Source of the DNA: Alteromonas abrolhosensis
GTDB lineage: Bacteria; Pseudomonadota; Gammaproteobacteria; Enterobacterales; Alteromonadaceae
NCBI RefSeq assembly: GCF_001953635.1
Contig: NZ_MEJH01000002.1
Span: 1-64,000, forward strand
Direction: 5' to 3'
DNA: 64,000 bases
Part shown: piece by piece, positions 38,285 through 46,365 of the stretch
Position numbering within the stretch: the first letter of the stretch is position 1
How the letters are laid out: each line of letters begins with the position of its first letter
Notes under the pieces: model-generated
Told to the model about the DNA's origin: nothing
Databases searched by the model: none
What the model saw: only the letters and a program-made list of their open reading frames with translations
Position numbers and translations under genes: made by a program

Positions 38285-38989
38285 TTACACTTTAAAAATA
38301 ATGTTGTCGTAGAGCATGAATACCTGTCGTGAGCGTTTTGGCAGAAGCGTTATCATTACCTCTTCATCTATATCCAGCCCACCAGTGAACTGACCGAACG
38401 CAGGCATCACAAACAAGTTTTCGTTGTTAGTAAAGCATTTGCCTGAGTATCGGCGGCGGGTGATGGTTGTGCGCTTTTTGGGGTGATAATGACCGATAAC
38501 CTGAGCACGAGTTTCACTCGTTTCTACTTCGTGCCTGAAAACCATATTATCTAGCACTATTTCAAAACACGGCGTACCCGGAATGCCATCGGGTAAATCT
38601 GGGTCATGATTGCCTTCAACCCACATCCACTCGTTCACGTTATCAACTAGTCTGCATAAATGCTGACGGTCCTCGGTAGTCATGCGCGACATACTGTGTT
38701 TATCGTGAAAGCTGTCACCTAAGCTGATTACTCGAAATGGCTTGTAATCATCTATGATACTTTCTAATCGCGTTAACGTGGCAGTGGAATCTAAACTTGG
38801 CAATGGGTTCGCATAGCTGCGTAAATAACTGCCTTTTTCTAAATGGAGATCAGACACTATAAGCCAATCGCATGCGGGTAAATACGCCACACCGCGCGCG
38901 TCTAACAGCCACAAGTAGTCTGCATATTTTGTGATAGTGATGTGGCGCTGGCTTACTTTTTCGGTCAACCAAGCATCGCTTATTGCCAA
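38285..38989 (-). CDS. pdeM: Ligase-associated DNA damage response endonuclease PdeM
   Basis: A 234-residue calcineurin-like phosphoesterase. Metal-binding motifs are DLH (Asp47, His49), LGDSFHD, GNHDPDLPDG and GHYHP. This family goes with a DEXH helicase, an MBL exonuclease and an ATP-dependent ligase in a putative DNA repair set; all four are in this window. The start is TTG with GAGG 6 bases upstream. It follows the helicase on the same strand after 185 bases. Biochemical activity is from family knowledge; the substrate in cells is not defined. Confidence 0.88.
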   Translation of the reverse strand: MAISDAWLTEKVSQRHITITKYADYLWLLDARGVAYLPACDWLIVSDLHLEKGSYLRSYANPLPSLDSTATLTRLESIIDDYKPFRVISLGDSFHDKHSMSRMTTEDRQHLCRLVDNVNEWMWVEGNHDPDLPDGIPGTPCFEIVLDNMVFRHEVETSETRAQVIGHYHPKKRTTITRRRYSGKCFTNNENLFVMPAFGQFTGGLDIDEEVMITLLPKRSRQVFMLYDNIIFKV

Positions 38990-39174
38990 AATTTCCTCTT
39001 TTGTTCTTCGTTTGTGAGTTTTTATTATCGGTTTGAAACCGCTCGTTAATTTTGCGGGACTACGCTTCGTAGCTTGCGCATTCTGACCGCTCTAGTCAGT
39101 TGAGCAAGGTATCAGGCGTGAAGTGCATCGCCAAGATACGAAAGCGGAGCCTAAAGGTCGTGTTTATCTTCACG

Positions 39175-41727
39175 TTATTCAACGCTAGCCCCTGATAGCA
39201 ATGCGCGAACTTCATCTAACATTGTTTCAGCTTCTGCATATAAATTAGCTTGCTCGATGATAGCCTGCGCACCAGCGCCTTTCACTTGCTCACTGCGCAC
39301 ATCCAGTACTATAGGAATGGCCATGGGCGACGGTTTTTCAAGGTTTACCAGTGTCACTGAATCCACGTAGCGAATAAGTAAATTAGCAAGTCGCCTTAAA
39401 TCAAGTAGCTCACGTTCAGCATCGGCCCGCGCTACTTTAAGTAAGATATGGTCGCGGTCGTGTTCACGCAACGTATCGTAAATGAGATCCGTAGAGAATG
39501 TGACTTGCTTCATGGTTTTTTGGCTGGCGTGATAGCGCTGTTCTGTCAGTCCACTCACCACCGCCACCTGCCTGAACGAACGCTTAAGCATAGGCGCCTG
39601 CAACATCCAGTCTTCTAGCTCGTCCCCTAGAATATCCGGTTGAAATAGCTGCTGGAGCTGCCCTTGTGTGATGGCGTTTACTGAAGCCACCGATAATCCG
39701 TAATCGGTCACGCTGAAGCTTAAAGGCTTAATGCCCATTTTTTCCATTCGTCGAGTTAGCAACATACCTAAGGTTTGGTTCGCTTTGCGTCCGTCGAAGG
39801 TGTAGTACAAGGTATAGTGCGCCTGTCTAAACGGAAATTGCTCCACTAGCACGTTGTCAGGGCTAGGCAATTGAGAAAACGCCTGTTGAAGTCTAAGCCA
39901 CTCTTGTACCTGTGCAGGCAGTGCTCTCCACGATTTCTGAGAAGCCAAAATTGCCCTTACACCTTCCGCTAGATAGGTAGAAAGGGGCATTTGGCCACCT
40001 GCGTAGCTTGGTATTTTCGGCTCTTTCGCTTTTGCAGGCTTAGCGTGTAGTTGCATGTCGCGAATAGCCTCAAAACGCAATACTTCTCCTGCAAAGTAGA
40101 AGGTGTCTCCGGGCGTTAGCTGCTGAGCAAAATACTCTTCTACTTCACCAATAATCTTGCCTTGGTTTCCTCTTCGAATACGCTTTACTTTAAGCCGACC
40201 CGCTTCAACGATGGTGCCGATATTTTGTCTGTGCCGTTGAATAACCCGCCGATTCGCTGGCGAGTAAGTGCCATCGTCGTTTTGTGTCAGGCGTTGATAT
40301 CTTTCATATGCATTGAGCGCACTGCCGCCGTCTTGGGTAAACTGCCACAGCTTATCGAAATCATCTCTATCCAACCCCTGATATGGGGTGGCGGTAAGTA
40401 TCTCTTGATACAATGTATCTGGGCTATCAGCCCTACTACACAAGCAGTTCAGTATAAATTGCGGGACAATATCCAGCGCCCCTGGCTGTGGGCTCTCTCC
40501 GTCTAGCTCGCCTTTTTCAATAGCGATGATCGCCGCCTGGCATTCCAGCGCTTCAAAACGGTTTGCAGGTACGAGCAACGCTTCACTTGGCTCGTCGAGC
40601 CTGTGGTTTGCCCGCCCTATGCGCTGCAGTAATCGGCTCACGCCTTTTGGTGCGCCAACTTGAATAACCTTATCCACGTCCCCCCAGTCAATACCTAACT
40701 CCAAGGCCGACGTACATACAATTGCCCGCAGCATGCCGCTTGCCATCATGGCTTCGGTCTTACGACGCTGCTCTTTGCTCAAGCTGCCGTGATAAAGGGC
40801 AATAGGAAGCGCAGCCTTGTTTGCCTCCCACAACATTTGAAACAACAGCTCTGACTGAGCTCGCGTATTCACAAAAACCAGCGTGGTTTTGGCGTTTTCG
40901 ATAGCCTGATAAATATCATCGATGGCGTAGCGAGCCATAAAGCCGCCAAAGGGCATGCGCGCTTTAGAATGCAGCATTTCGACTTTAGGTTTTTCACCGG
41001 CTTTCACTTTTACAATATTAGCTACACCGTCACTGCCCGCCAGCCACGCCCCCAGCGTTTCGGGAAATGCCACAGTGGCTGATAAGCCAATACGCTTACA
41101 ATGCGGTGATAGAACGCTTAACCGCGCAAGGGCGAGTGAAAGAAAGTCGCCGCGCTTATTGGCCATTAAACTGTGCGTTTCATCGATGATCACGCGTTTA
41201 AGCTTGCCAAAAAGCTTATCGGCATCGGCGTAGCTCAACATCAGCATGAGCGATTCAGGTGTGGTAAGTAGTATGTTTGGCGGCTTTTTACGTTGACGCT
41301 GGCGCTTATGAGAAGGCGTGTCGCCAGTACGTGTTTCTGCCGTTATCTGCAGCGCCATCTCTTCAATGGGCTGTAACAAATTACGATGAATATCTTGCGT
41401 AAGGGCCTTTAATGGCGAAATGTAAAGAGTATGCAGCCCGTTAAATCCGCCCTTTTCTTTTACTTTCTTTGCCTGTTTGATTCTTTCCTTTGTTTCAGCA
41501 TGTTCGCTAATCTCAGACGTCTCAGCGAGCTCATCTCCTTCCGACATCTCTGCTAGTTCGATTAGACTAGGTAAAAAGCCAGACAGAGTTTTGCCAGCGC
41601 CGGTTGGTGCAATCAACAACGTGCAATTATGCTGGTCTTTTTCCACCAGCATGGTGTGTTGATAATCGCGTAACTGCCAGCCTTTTTGTTCAAACCAACG
41701 GGAAAAGACTGAGGGAAGTGGGTTCAT
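39175..41727 (-). CDS. Ligase-associated DNA damage response DEXH-box helicase (Lhr-like)
   Basis: An 850-residue superfamily 2 helicase of the Lhr-related type. Motifs: Walker A APTGAGKT at 40-47, the DEXH box as DETH in VIIDETHSLM, SAT in LSATVAFPE, and the motif VI region QRIGRANHR. A long C-terminal region follows, as in Lhr-core proteins. Residues 58-92 between motifs I and Ia are a Glu/Lys-rich insertion with two copies of a nine-residue repeat (LAEMSEGDE, LAETSEISE). The gene pairs with pdeM on the same strand. The other half of the set, exonuclease and ligase, is 3.6 kb away on the other strand. Confidence 0.92.
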   Translation of the reverse strand: MNPLPSVFSRWFEQKGWQLRDYQHTMLVEKDQHNCTLLIAPTGAGKTLSGFLPSLIELAEMSEGDELAETSEISEHAETKERIKQAKKVKEKGGFNGLHTLYISPLKALTQDIHRNLLQPIEEMALQITAETRTGDTPSHKRQRQRKKPPNILLTTPESLMLMLSYADADKLFGKLKRVIIDETHSLMANKRGDFLSLALARLSVLSPHCKRIGLSATVAFPETLGAWLAGSDGVANIVKVKAGEKPKVEMLHSKARMPFGGFMARYAIDDIYQAIENAKTTLVFVNTRAQSELLFQMLWEANKAALPIALYHGSLSKEQRRKTEAMMASGMLRAIVCTSALELGIDWGDVDKVIQVGAPKGVSRLLQRIGRANHRLDEPSEALLVPANRFEALECQAAIIAIEKGELDGESPQPGALDIVPQFILNCLCSRADSPDTLYQEILTATPYQGLDRDDFDKLWQFTQDGGSALNAYERYQRLTQNDDGTYSPANRRVIQRHRQNIGTIVEAGRLKVKRIRRGNQGKIIGEVEEYFAQQLTPGDTFYFAGEVLRFEAIRDMQLHAKPAKAKEPKIPSYAGGQMPLSTYLAEGVRAILASQKSWRALPAQVQEWLRLQQAFSQLPSPDNVLVEQFPFRQAHYTLYYTFDGRKANQTLGMLLTRRMEKMGIKPLSFSVTDYGLSVASVNAITQGQLQQLFQPDILGDELEDWMLQAPMLKRSFRQVAVVSGLTEQRYHASQKTMKQVTFSTDLIYDTLREHDRDHILLKVARADAERELLDLRRLANLLIRYVDSVTLVNLEKPSPMAIPIVLDVRSEQVKGAGAQAIIEQANLYAEAETMLDEVRALLSGASVE

Positions 41728-41923
41728 TGACGGTTCTTGTTGATACTTTTAGCACTTATACGACAAAATCATGGTTAAGTTTACTCCTAGCCTGCTAGTC
41801 ATAAGCCCTCCTCTATTTCTTATGTCGATGCATTTAATGTTTAGATACACTTTTCGCTTCGACTTAAGTCATTGCGCTGGCCTACAATTCAGATTCAAAC
41901 AATTTCTCTTACAAGGAATGTAA

Positions 41924-43102
41924 ATGCGAATTTATTCTATAGATGCCGTTAGAGGCTTAGCCATCCTCGGTATTCTTTTCATGAACATCACGTTTCACCA
42001 AAACGGCTACGGCAACTATGCGTTTTTTGAACAGCCACTGTTATCAGACACCATTATTTCACTTTTTAACACGCTGTTTTTGGATGGGCGATTTCGTTCT
42101 CTGTTCTGCCTGCTGTTTGGTGCAGGGCTGGCGATTCAATATGAGGTTTGTGAAAAGCGTGGCCGTAATTTTCTAGATTTCTCACAAGCTAGACTTAAAT
42201 GGCTGTTCGTATTCGGGCTAGTGCATGGCGTATTTGTTTTCAGCGGCGACATCTTGCTGTATTACAGCCTGTGCGCATTCTTTATTTTAAAACACTTCAC
42301 GCTTTCTCAAGACGAACTTAAGAAGAAGAGTATTCATTACCTTATTGTGGGAAGCGCAATTATGTTAGTTGGTGGGCTCACCATGGCGTTTGTGTTCGAC
42401 ATGGGGGCTGAACTGCCAACGCGCCCCAGTGAAACATTTAACGAAGAAGCGGCCTTGTGGCAAAGCGGCTACTTAACGCAACTTGGTATACAAGCGTCGT
42501 TTATGCTGTCTACCGTTATTATCGCGCCATTCACTATGCTGTGGCAGTCTATGGGGCTTATGATGTTTGGTGCTTACTTGTATCGAGCAGGCTTTTTCAG
42601 CCACGGCTTCTCATCATTGGCATTTAAGAAATTAGTTGTAGTTGCTATCGCCACGTCCATCATCACTGCACTTCCACAGTTCTTGTTCGAACAGGTCACG
42701 TTAGATGTGGTCCCCATGTTTGCCAGTATTTCAGCTATTTTTTGCGCCCTGGTTTATGCACATGTCTTAATAAACATAAAACATACTGCCGCATGGTGGT
42801 ATCAGTCGCTGATAAACTGCGGTAAAGTTGCTTTCACGCTCTATCTTACGCAATCAATAGCGCTGGCAGTGCTCTTTCGCATCGTCATGCCCGCCTATTT
42901 TCCAGAATTCATCTATAACGTGACGCTGCTTGACCTGCTTCTTATTACCCTTGCCTTCACTGTTATCCAGATGGTTTTGGCAAACGTCATCACTAAGCAT
43001 TTTAGCCAAGGCCCATTTGAAGCACTATGGCGAAAAATGTATTTGCGCAGTTTTTATAAAAAGCAAAAATTGGAACATGATGAGGTCGAGCAATTCACCT
43101 AA
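41924..43102 (+). CDS. DUF418 (YeiB-like) integral membrane protein
   Basis: A 392-residue protein with about ten hydrophobic segments. The N-terminal RIYSIDAVRGLAILGILFMN and the C-terminal QGPFEALWRKMYL are characteristic of DUF418 proteins, which are distantly related to acyltransferase-3 membrane proteins. Function is unknown. The ribosome binding site AAGGA is well placed. It is divergent from the helicase gene and lies upstream of the anchored binding-protein-like gene by 140 bases; co-transcription is possible but not shown. Confidence 0.82.
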   Translation: MRIYSIDAVRGLAILGILFMNITFHQNGYGNYAFFEQPLLSDTIISLFNTLFLDGRFRSLFCLLFGAGLAIQYEVCEKRGRNFLDFSQARLKWLFVFGLVHGVFVFSGDILLYYSLCAFFILKHFTLSQDELKKKSIHYLIVGSAIMLVGGLTMAFVFDMGAELPTRPSETFNEEAALWQSGYLTQLGIQASFMLSTVIIAPFTMLWQSMGLMMFGAYLYRAGFFSHGFSSLAFKKLVVVAIATSIITALPQFLFEQVTLDVVPMFASISAIFCALVYAHVLINIKHTAAWWYQSLINCGKVAFTLYLTQSIALAVLFRIVMPAYFPEFIYNVTLLDLLLITLAFTVIQMVLANVITKHFSQGPFEALWRKMYLRSFYKKQKLEHDEVEQFT

Positions 43103-43242
43103 AATGATGTCGATTGCATTTTGAAAATTATTCTATACTGAACGGCAAATGTAACCTAAATAACTAGGTCTGCTAGCCTTCACTTATATTAAAGGTCTAC
43201 AGGCTCCAATGGTTTCTTCATAAGCCGTTGAGGTAAAGAGGC

Positions 43243-44181
43243 ATGGTAAATAAACTACTTCGTATAGCGCTATTTTCAATCGTTGCAACGATAATAATAT
43301 GGCATCTTCTCTCTCAACGCGCTTTTAGTAGTGAGTTACTAAGTACAAAAACGGCACAGTCTCCCGCTAACAAACACGAGGTTAAGATAGTCAAAAGTAG
43401 TGAGCTAGATTATGCATCTCATGCCTATTACTCTGCACTACTTAGGTTAGCACTGAGCAAAACGGAAGACCCTTTTCAACCAACTTCTCTCGTAGAGAGT
43501 AGCGGCAATTTGGTTCAAGAACGTGTTCTGCGCCATCTAAATCAAGAAGGGGGAATTGACGTGTTTTGGACGGTGACATCAAAAATGCGTGAACAGCAAG
43601 CCATTCCGGTACGGGTTCCTCTATTAAACGGGATCATGGGCTACCGCGTCTCATTGATCCGTCAAAGTGCTCTTAGTGAATTTAAAAATGTTCGTAGCGC
43701 CTCTGACCTAAGGCACTTTATTGCTGGTCAAGGTCACGACTGGCCTGATTTACAGATCCTAGAGCATAACGGTTTTACTACCTTAGGAACAAGTAACTAC
43801 GACATTATCATTGAGCTTTTAAAGGCTGGAAGAATCGATTATTTCCCTCGTGCTATCCATGAGGCGATTGTAGAAGCCGAGGCGCTAAAGGATCCAGACA
43901 TTATTGTAGAACCTTCCGTTTTATTGTATTACCCGTCTTACATATTCTTCTTCGTTTCACAATCAAAACCTGAATTAGCGCAGCGCATAGAACGGGGGTT
44001 AAATATCGCTCGACGAGATGGAAGCTTCGCCGCGCTATTTGAGGAATACATTAACACTAATCGTATTGAAAAATCGCTGAAGCTATCAGAGCGGACAATA
44101 CTCAGACTTGACAATCCACATCTTTCCAAATCGACGCAAAACGCAATACCAGCAGATTCATTATCGATATTCCTTCAGTAG
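43243..44181 (+). CDS. Membrane-anchored periplasmic binding-protein-like protein
   Basis: A 312-residue protein with a hydrophobic N-terminus (about 6-24) that may be an uncleaved anchor or a signal peptide. The rest looks like a type 2 periplasmic binding fold: VLRHLNQEGGIDVFWTVTS, a hinge-like MGYRVSLIRQ, then a second lobe ending FAALFEEYINTN. Such folds bind small solutes, but no ATPase or permease is adjacent. A GAGG ribosome binding site is present. It resembles in outline the other orphan binding-protein-like gene at 24804-26126, without obvious close identity. Function is unknown. Confidence 0.65.
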   Translation: MVNKLLRIALFSIVATIIIWHLLSQRAFSSELLSTKTAQSPANKHEVKIVKSSELDYASHAYYSALLRLALSKTEDPFQPTSLVESSGNLVQERVLRHLNQEGGIDVFWTVTSKMREQQAIPVRVPLLNGIMGYRVSLIRQSALSEFKNVRSASDLRHFIAGQGHDWPDLQILEHNGFTTLGTSNYDIIIELLKAGRIDYFPRAIHEAIVEAEALKDPDIIVEPSVLLYYPSYIFFFVSQSKPELAQRIERGLNIARRDGSFAALFEEYINTNRIEKSLKLSERTILRLDNPHLSKSTQNAIPADSLSIFLQ

Positions 44182-44250
44182 CTAGAAAGCCCCGCTTAAA
44201 CCCAGCAAGTTGTAGCTTTAGGTCTGCTTTACTGTATAGATGAAACACAA

Positions 44251-44280
44251 AAAAGGCCTGATAAATATCAGGCTTCTTTT
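44251..44280. terminator. Bidirectional terminator between the binding-protein-like and porin genes
   Basis: An 8-bp stem GCCTGATA/TATCAGGC with a 2-base loop lies between convergent genes. On the minus strand it is followed by six Ts; on the plus strand by TTCTTTTA, a weaker tract. Confidence 0.78.
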
Positions 44281-44294
44281 ACTTAGAAGGTCTA

Positions 44295-45110
44295 TTAGAA
44301 TCTGAACGTACCTAGTAAGGTAGCCGACCCCAATTGGCTTTCGTCGGTATCATAACCTAACCCAAACTTAATAGACGCATGAGGATTGAACCAGTAGTTA
44401 GTACCTAATTCAATTACATTATCTGAGCCTAAAAACTCGTTACTTTCGTGAATATAAGACACACCTACGCTCCAATCTGGGCGGAAGTAATAGTCTGAAT
44501 CCAGCTCAATTGAAAACTGGCCATCGAATTGTGTCCCTTTAAGCTTTGTATCCCAGCCCGGCGTGAATTTTCCGGCGCGGTCTCCAAAACTGGTATATCG
44601 GGCAAATATACTGTAACTAAATTCTGATTCAGAGCTTTCACCCCTTTCATAAGGGTCTACGGATACACGGTATTTTTCAGTTAAGTCAAAGTATTCAATA
44701 CCAGCACCATATTCCCAGTTGCCATTAGCAAACGTCGATAACTCTATTCCGTAACGATTAAGCGTATCTTCAAAATTGGATCCATCTCGAGTCAATCGGC
44801 CGTAACGGCCTCTTATTACTAATGTGTCGGAATAAAACCATTCGCCCTTTATGTTGATATTGTCGACTTTATCAACGCCAAAATAGTCTACAGAAACATT
44901 ACTAGTTCGTTGGAGATAGGGACTTATTGCCCAGGGTTGCTCATCAATACTTACTGAATCGAGGTAGTAACGATAACCTGCGCCAATAAAAACGTCGTCG
45001 CCATCACGTACGTCTGAAAACCCTATAGCAATTTCGTGCTGTATATCTGTAGATTGTGCGAATACGGGGAGAGAAGAGATAGCAAGTAAACAAGCGCTAA
45101 CACGCATCAT
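44295..45110 (-). CDS. Putative porin, outer-membrane beta-barrel
   Basis: A 271-residue protein with a signal peptide (about 1-18, cut after VFA). The rest alternates hydrophobic and polar residues in antiparallel strands rich in Tyr, Gly and Asp, and ends in Phe (LLGTFRF), the usual C-terminal signal for BAM-dependent barrels. It resembles the 'putative porin' type found in marine gammaproteobacteria. Pore and ligand are unknown. AAGGA lies upstream of the two tandem ATG codons. It is divergent from the exonuclease gene. Confidence 0.75.
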   Translation of the reverse strand: MMRVSACLLAISSLPVFAQSTDIQHEIAIGFSDVRDGDDVFIGAGYRYYLDSVSIDEQPWAISPYLQRTSNVSVDYFGVDKVDNINIKGEWFYSDTLVIRGRYGRLTRDGSNFEDTLNRYGIELSTFANGNWEYGAGIEYFDLTEKYRVSVDPYERGESSESEFSYSIFARYTSFGDRAGKFTPGWDTKLKGTQFDGQFSIELDSDYYFRPDWSVGVSYIHESNEFLGSDNVIELGTNYWFNPHASIKFGLGYDTDESQLGSATLLGTFRF

Positions 45111-45348
45111 TAGGCAATATCCTTATAATAGTGATAATCCAAAAAAGTCTTTTTAGTTGAGCGTCGAATGTAATTAGGTGAAATATAGGTTGCAACATTC
45201 GACGGCCTTATAACATGTGATGTGACAAGTAGAAAATGTAATCGTTCACCAGCGCTCAAAATTATCCAATTATCAAAATACTAAGTGGTCGATTTTAGGT
45301 TGTAATTACGTAGTAACCGCATGACTTATTTAGCGGAAAATATGCGTA

Positions 45349-46365
45349 GTGCATCCATCAACGTGGCTAAAAGCTGACGACACTGGCCTGTATTGCGAGC
45401 CAGGCCAGTTTTATATTGACCCTATGAATGAAGTGTCAACCGCACTTGTTACTCACGGCCACGCCGACCATGCACGCGCCGGCCACCACAGTGTCTATGC
45501 CAGCGCAGAGACGCTAGCTATTATGAAAACCCGCTATGGCGATGATATGGCCTCACAACAGCACGCTGTTACGCTGGGTGAGTCAGTAACATTTAATGAT
45601 GTTAAGGTAACCTTTTTCCCCGCTGGGCATATTTTGGGCTCCACCCAGATTCTTATTGAATATGCAGGCTACCGCGTTGTGGTTTCTGGCGACTATAAAC
45701 GCCGCCACGATCCTACCTGCCCGCCGTTTGAAGTTGTCCCTTGCGATGTTTTAATTACCGAGGCCACCTTCGGCCTCCCTGTATTTAAGCACCCGCCAAT
45801 AGAGCACGAAATAGAAAAGCTCCTTCACTCGTTACGGGTCTTTCCCGAACGCTGTCACCTTGTCGGTGCTTATGCCTTGGGCAAATGCCAACGGGTTATT
45901 CTAGCGCTACGTGAGGCGGGGTACGAAAAGCCCATTTACTTACATGGCGCCCAATTAAAACTGTGTGATTTATATGAACAATTAGGAATACATTTAGGCC
46001 CATTAATTCCGGTATCAAAGGTTGAGGATAAGAAGACGCTGACAGGCGAGATTGTAATTGCGCCCCCCTCAGCATTGGCAGACAGGTGGTCGAGAAGCTT
46101 ACCCAATGTGCGCCCTGTAGTGGCATCTGGCTGGATGCAGATCCGCGCCCGCGCTAAGCAAAGAAATGCCGAATTACCGCTTATTATTTCCGATCACTGC
46201 GACTGGCCAGAATTGTTGCAAACCATTGAAGAAGTAAACCCAAAAGAAGTATGGGTGACCCACGGTAGAGAAGACGCGTTAATGTATCAAGCCGAAAGAA
46301 TGGGGTTCAAAGCCAGAGCGTTATCGCTAGTCGGCTATGATGAAGAAGAGCAAGGAGGCGACTAA
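45349..46365 (+). CDS. Ligase-associated DNA damage response exonuclease (MBL fold)
   Basis: A 338-residue metallo-beta-lactamase-fold nuclease of the family paired with PdeM, the DEXH helicase and an ATP-dependent ligase. The metal motif HGHADH is at 36-41, with GHILGSTQ and SGDYKRRHDPTCPPFE further on; the last is typical of the SNM1/CPSF-like branch. The start is GTG; GGA lies 13 bases upstream, so the initiation site is only fairly supported, but the conserved N-terminus WLKADDTGLYC requires it. The stop overlaps the ligase start as TAATG. Confidence 0.9.
   Translation: MHPSTWLKADDTGLYCEPGQFYIDPMNEVSTALVTHGHADHARAGHHSVYASAETLAIMKTRYGDDMASQQHAVTLGESVTFNDVKVTFFPAGHILGSTQILIEYAGYRVVVSGDYKRRHDPTCPPFEVVPCDVLITEATFGLPVFKHPPIEHEIEKLLHSLRVFPERCHLVGAYALGKCQRVILALREAGYEKPIYLHGAQLKLCDLYEQLGIHLGPLIPVSKVEDKKTLTGEIVIAPPSALADRWSRSLPNVRPVVASGWMQIRARAKQRNAELPLIISDHCDWPELLQTIEEVNPKEVWVTHGREDALMYQAERMGFKARALSLVGYDEEEQGGD

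Noticed and set aside
40162-40506. 114-residue frame opposite the DEXH helicase
   Set aside because: No start signal and wholly inside the helicase coding region.
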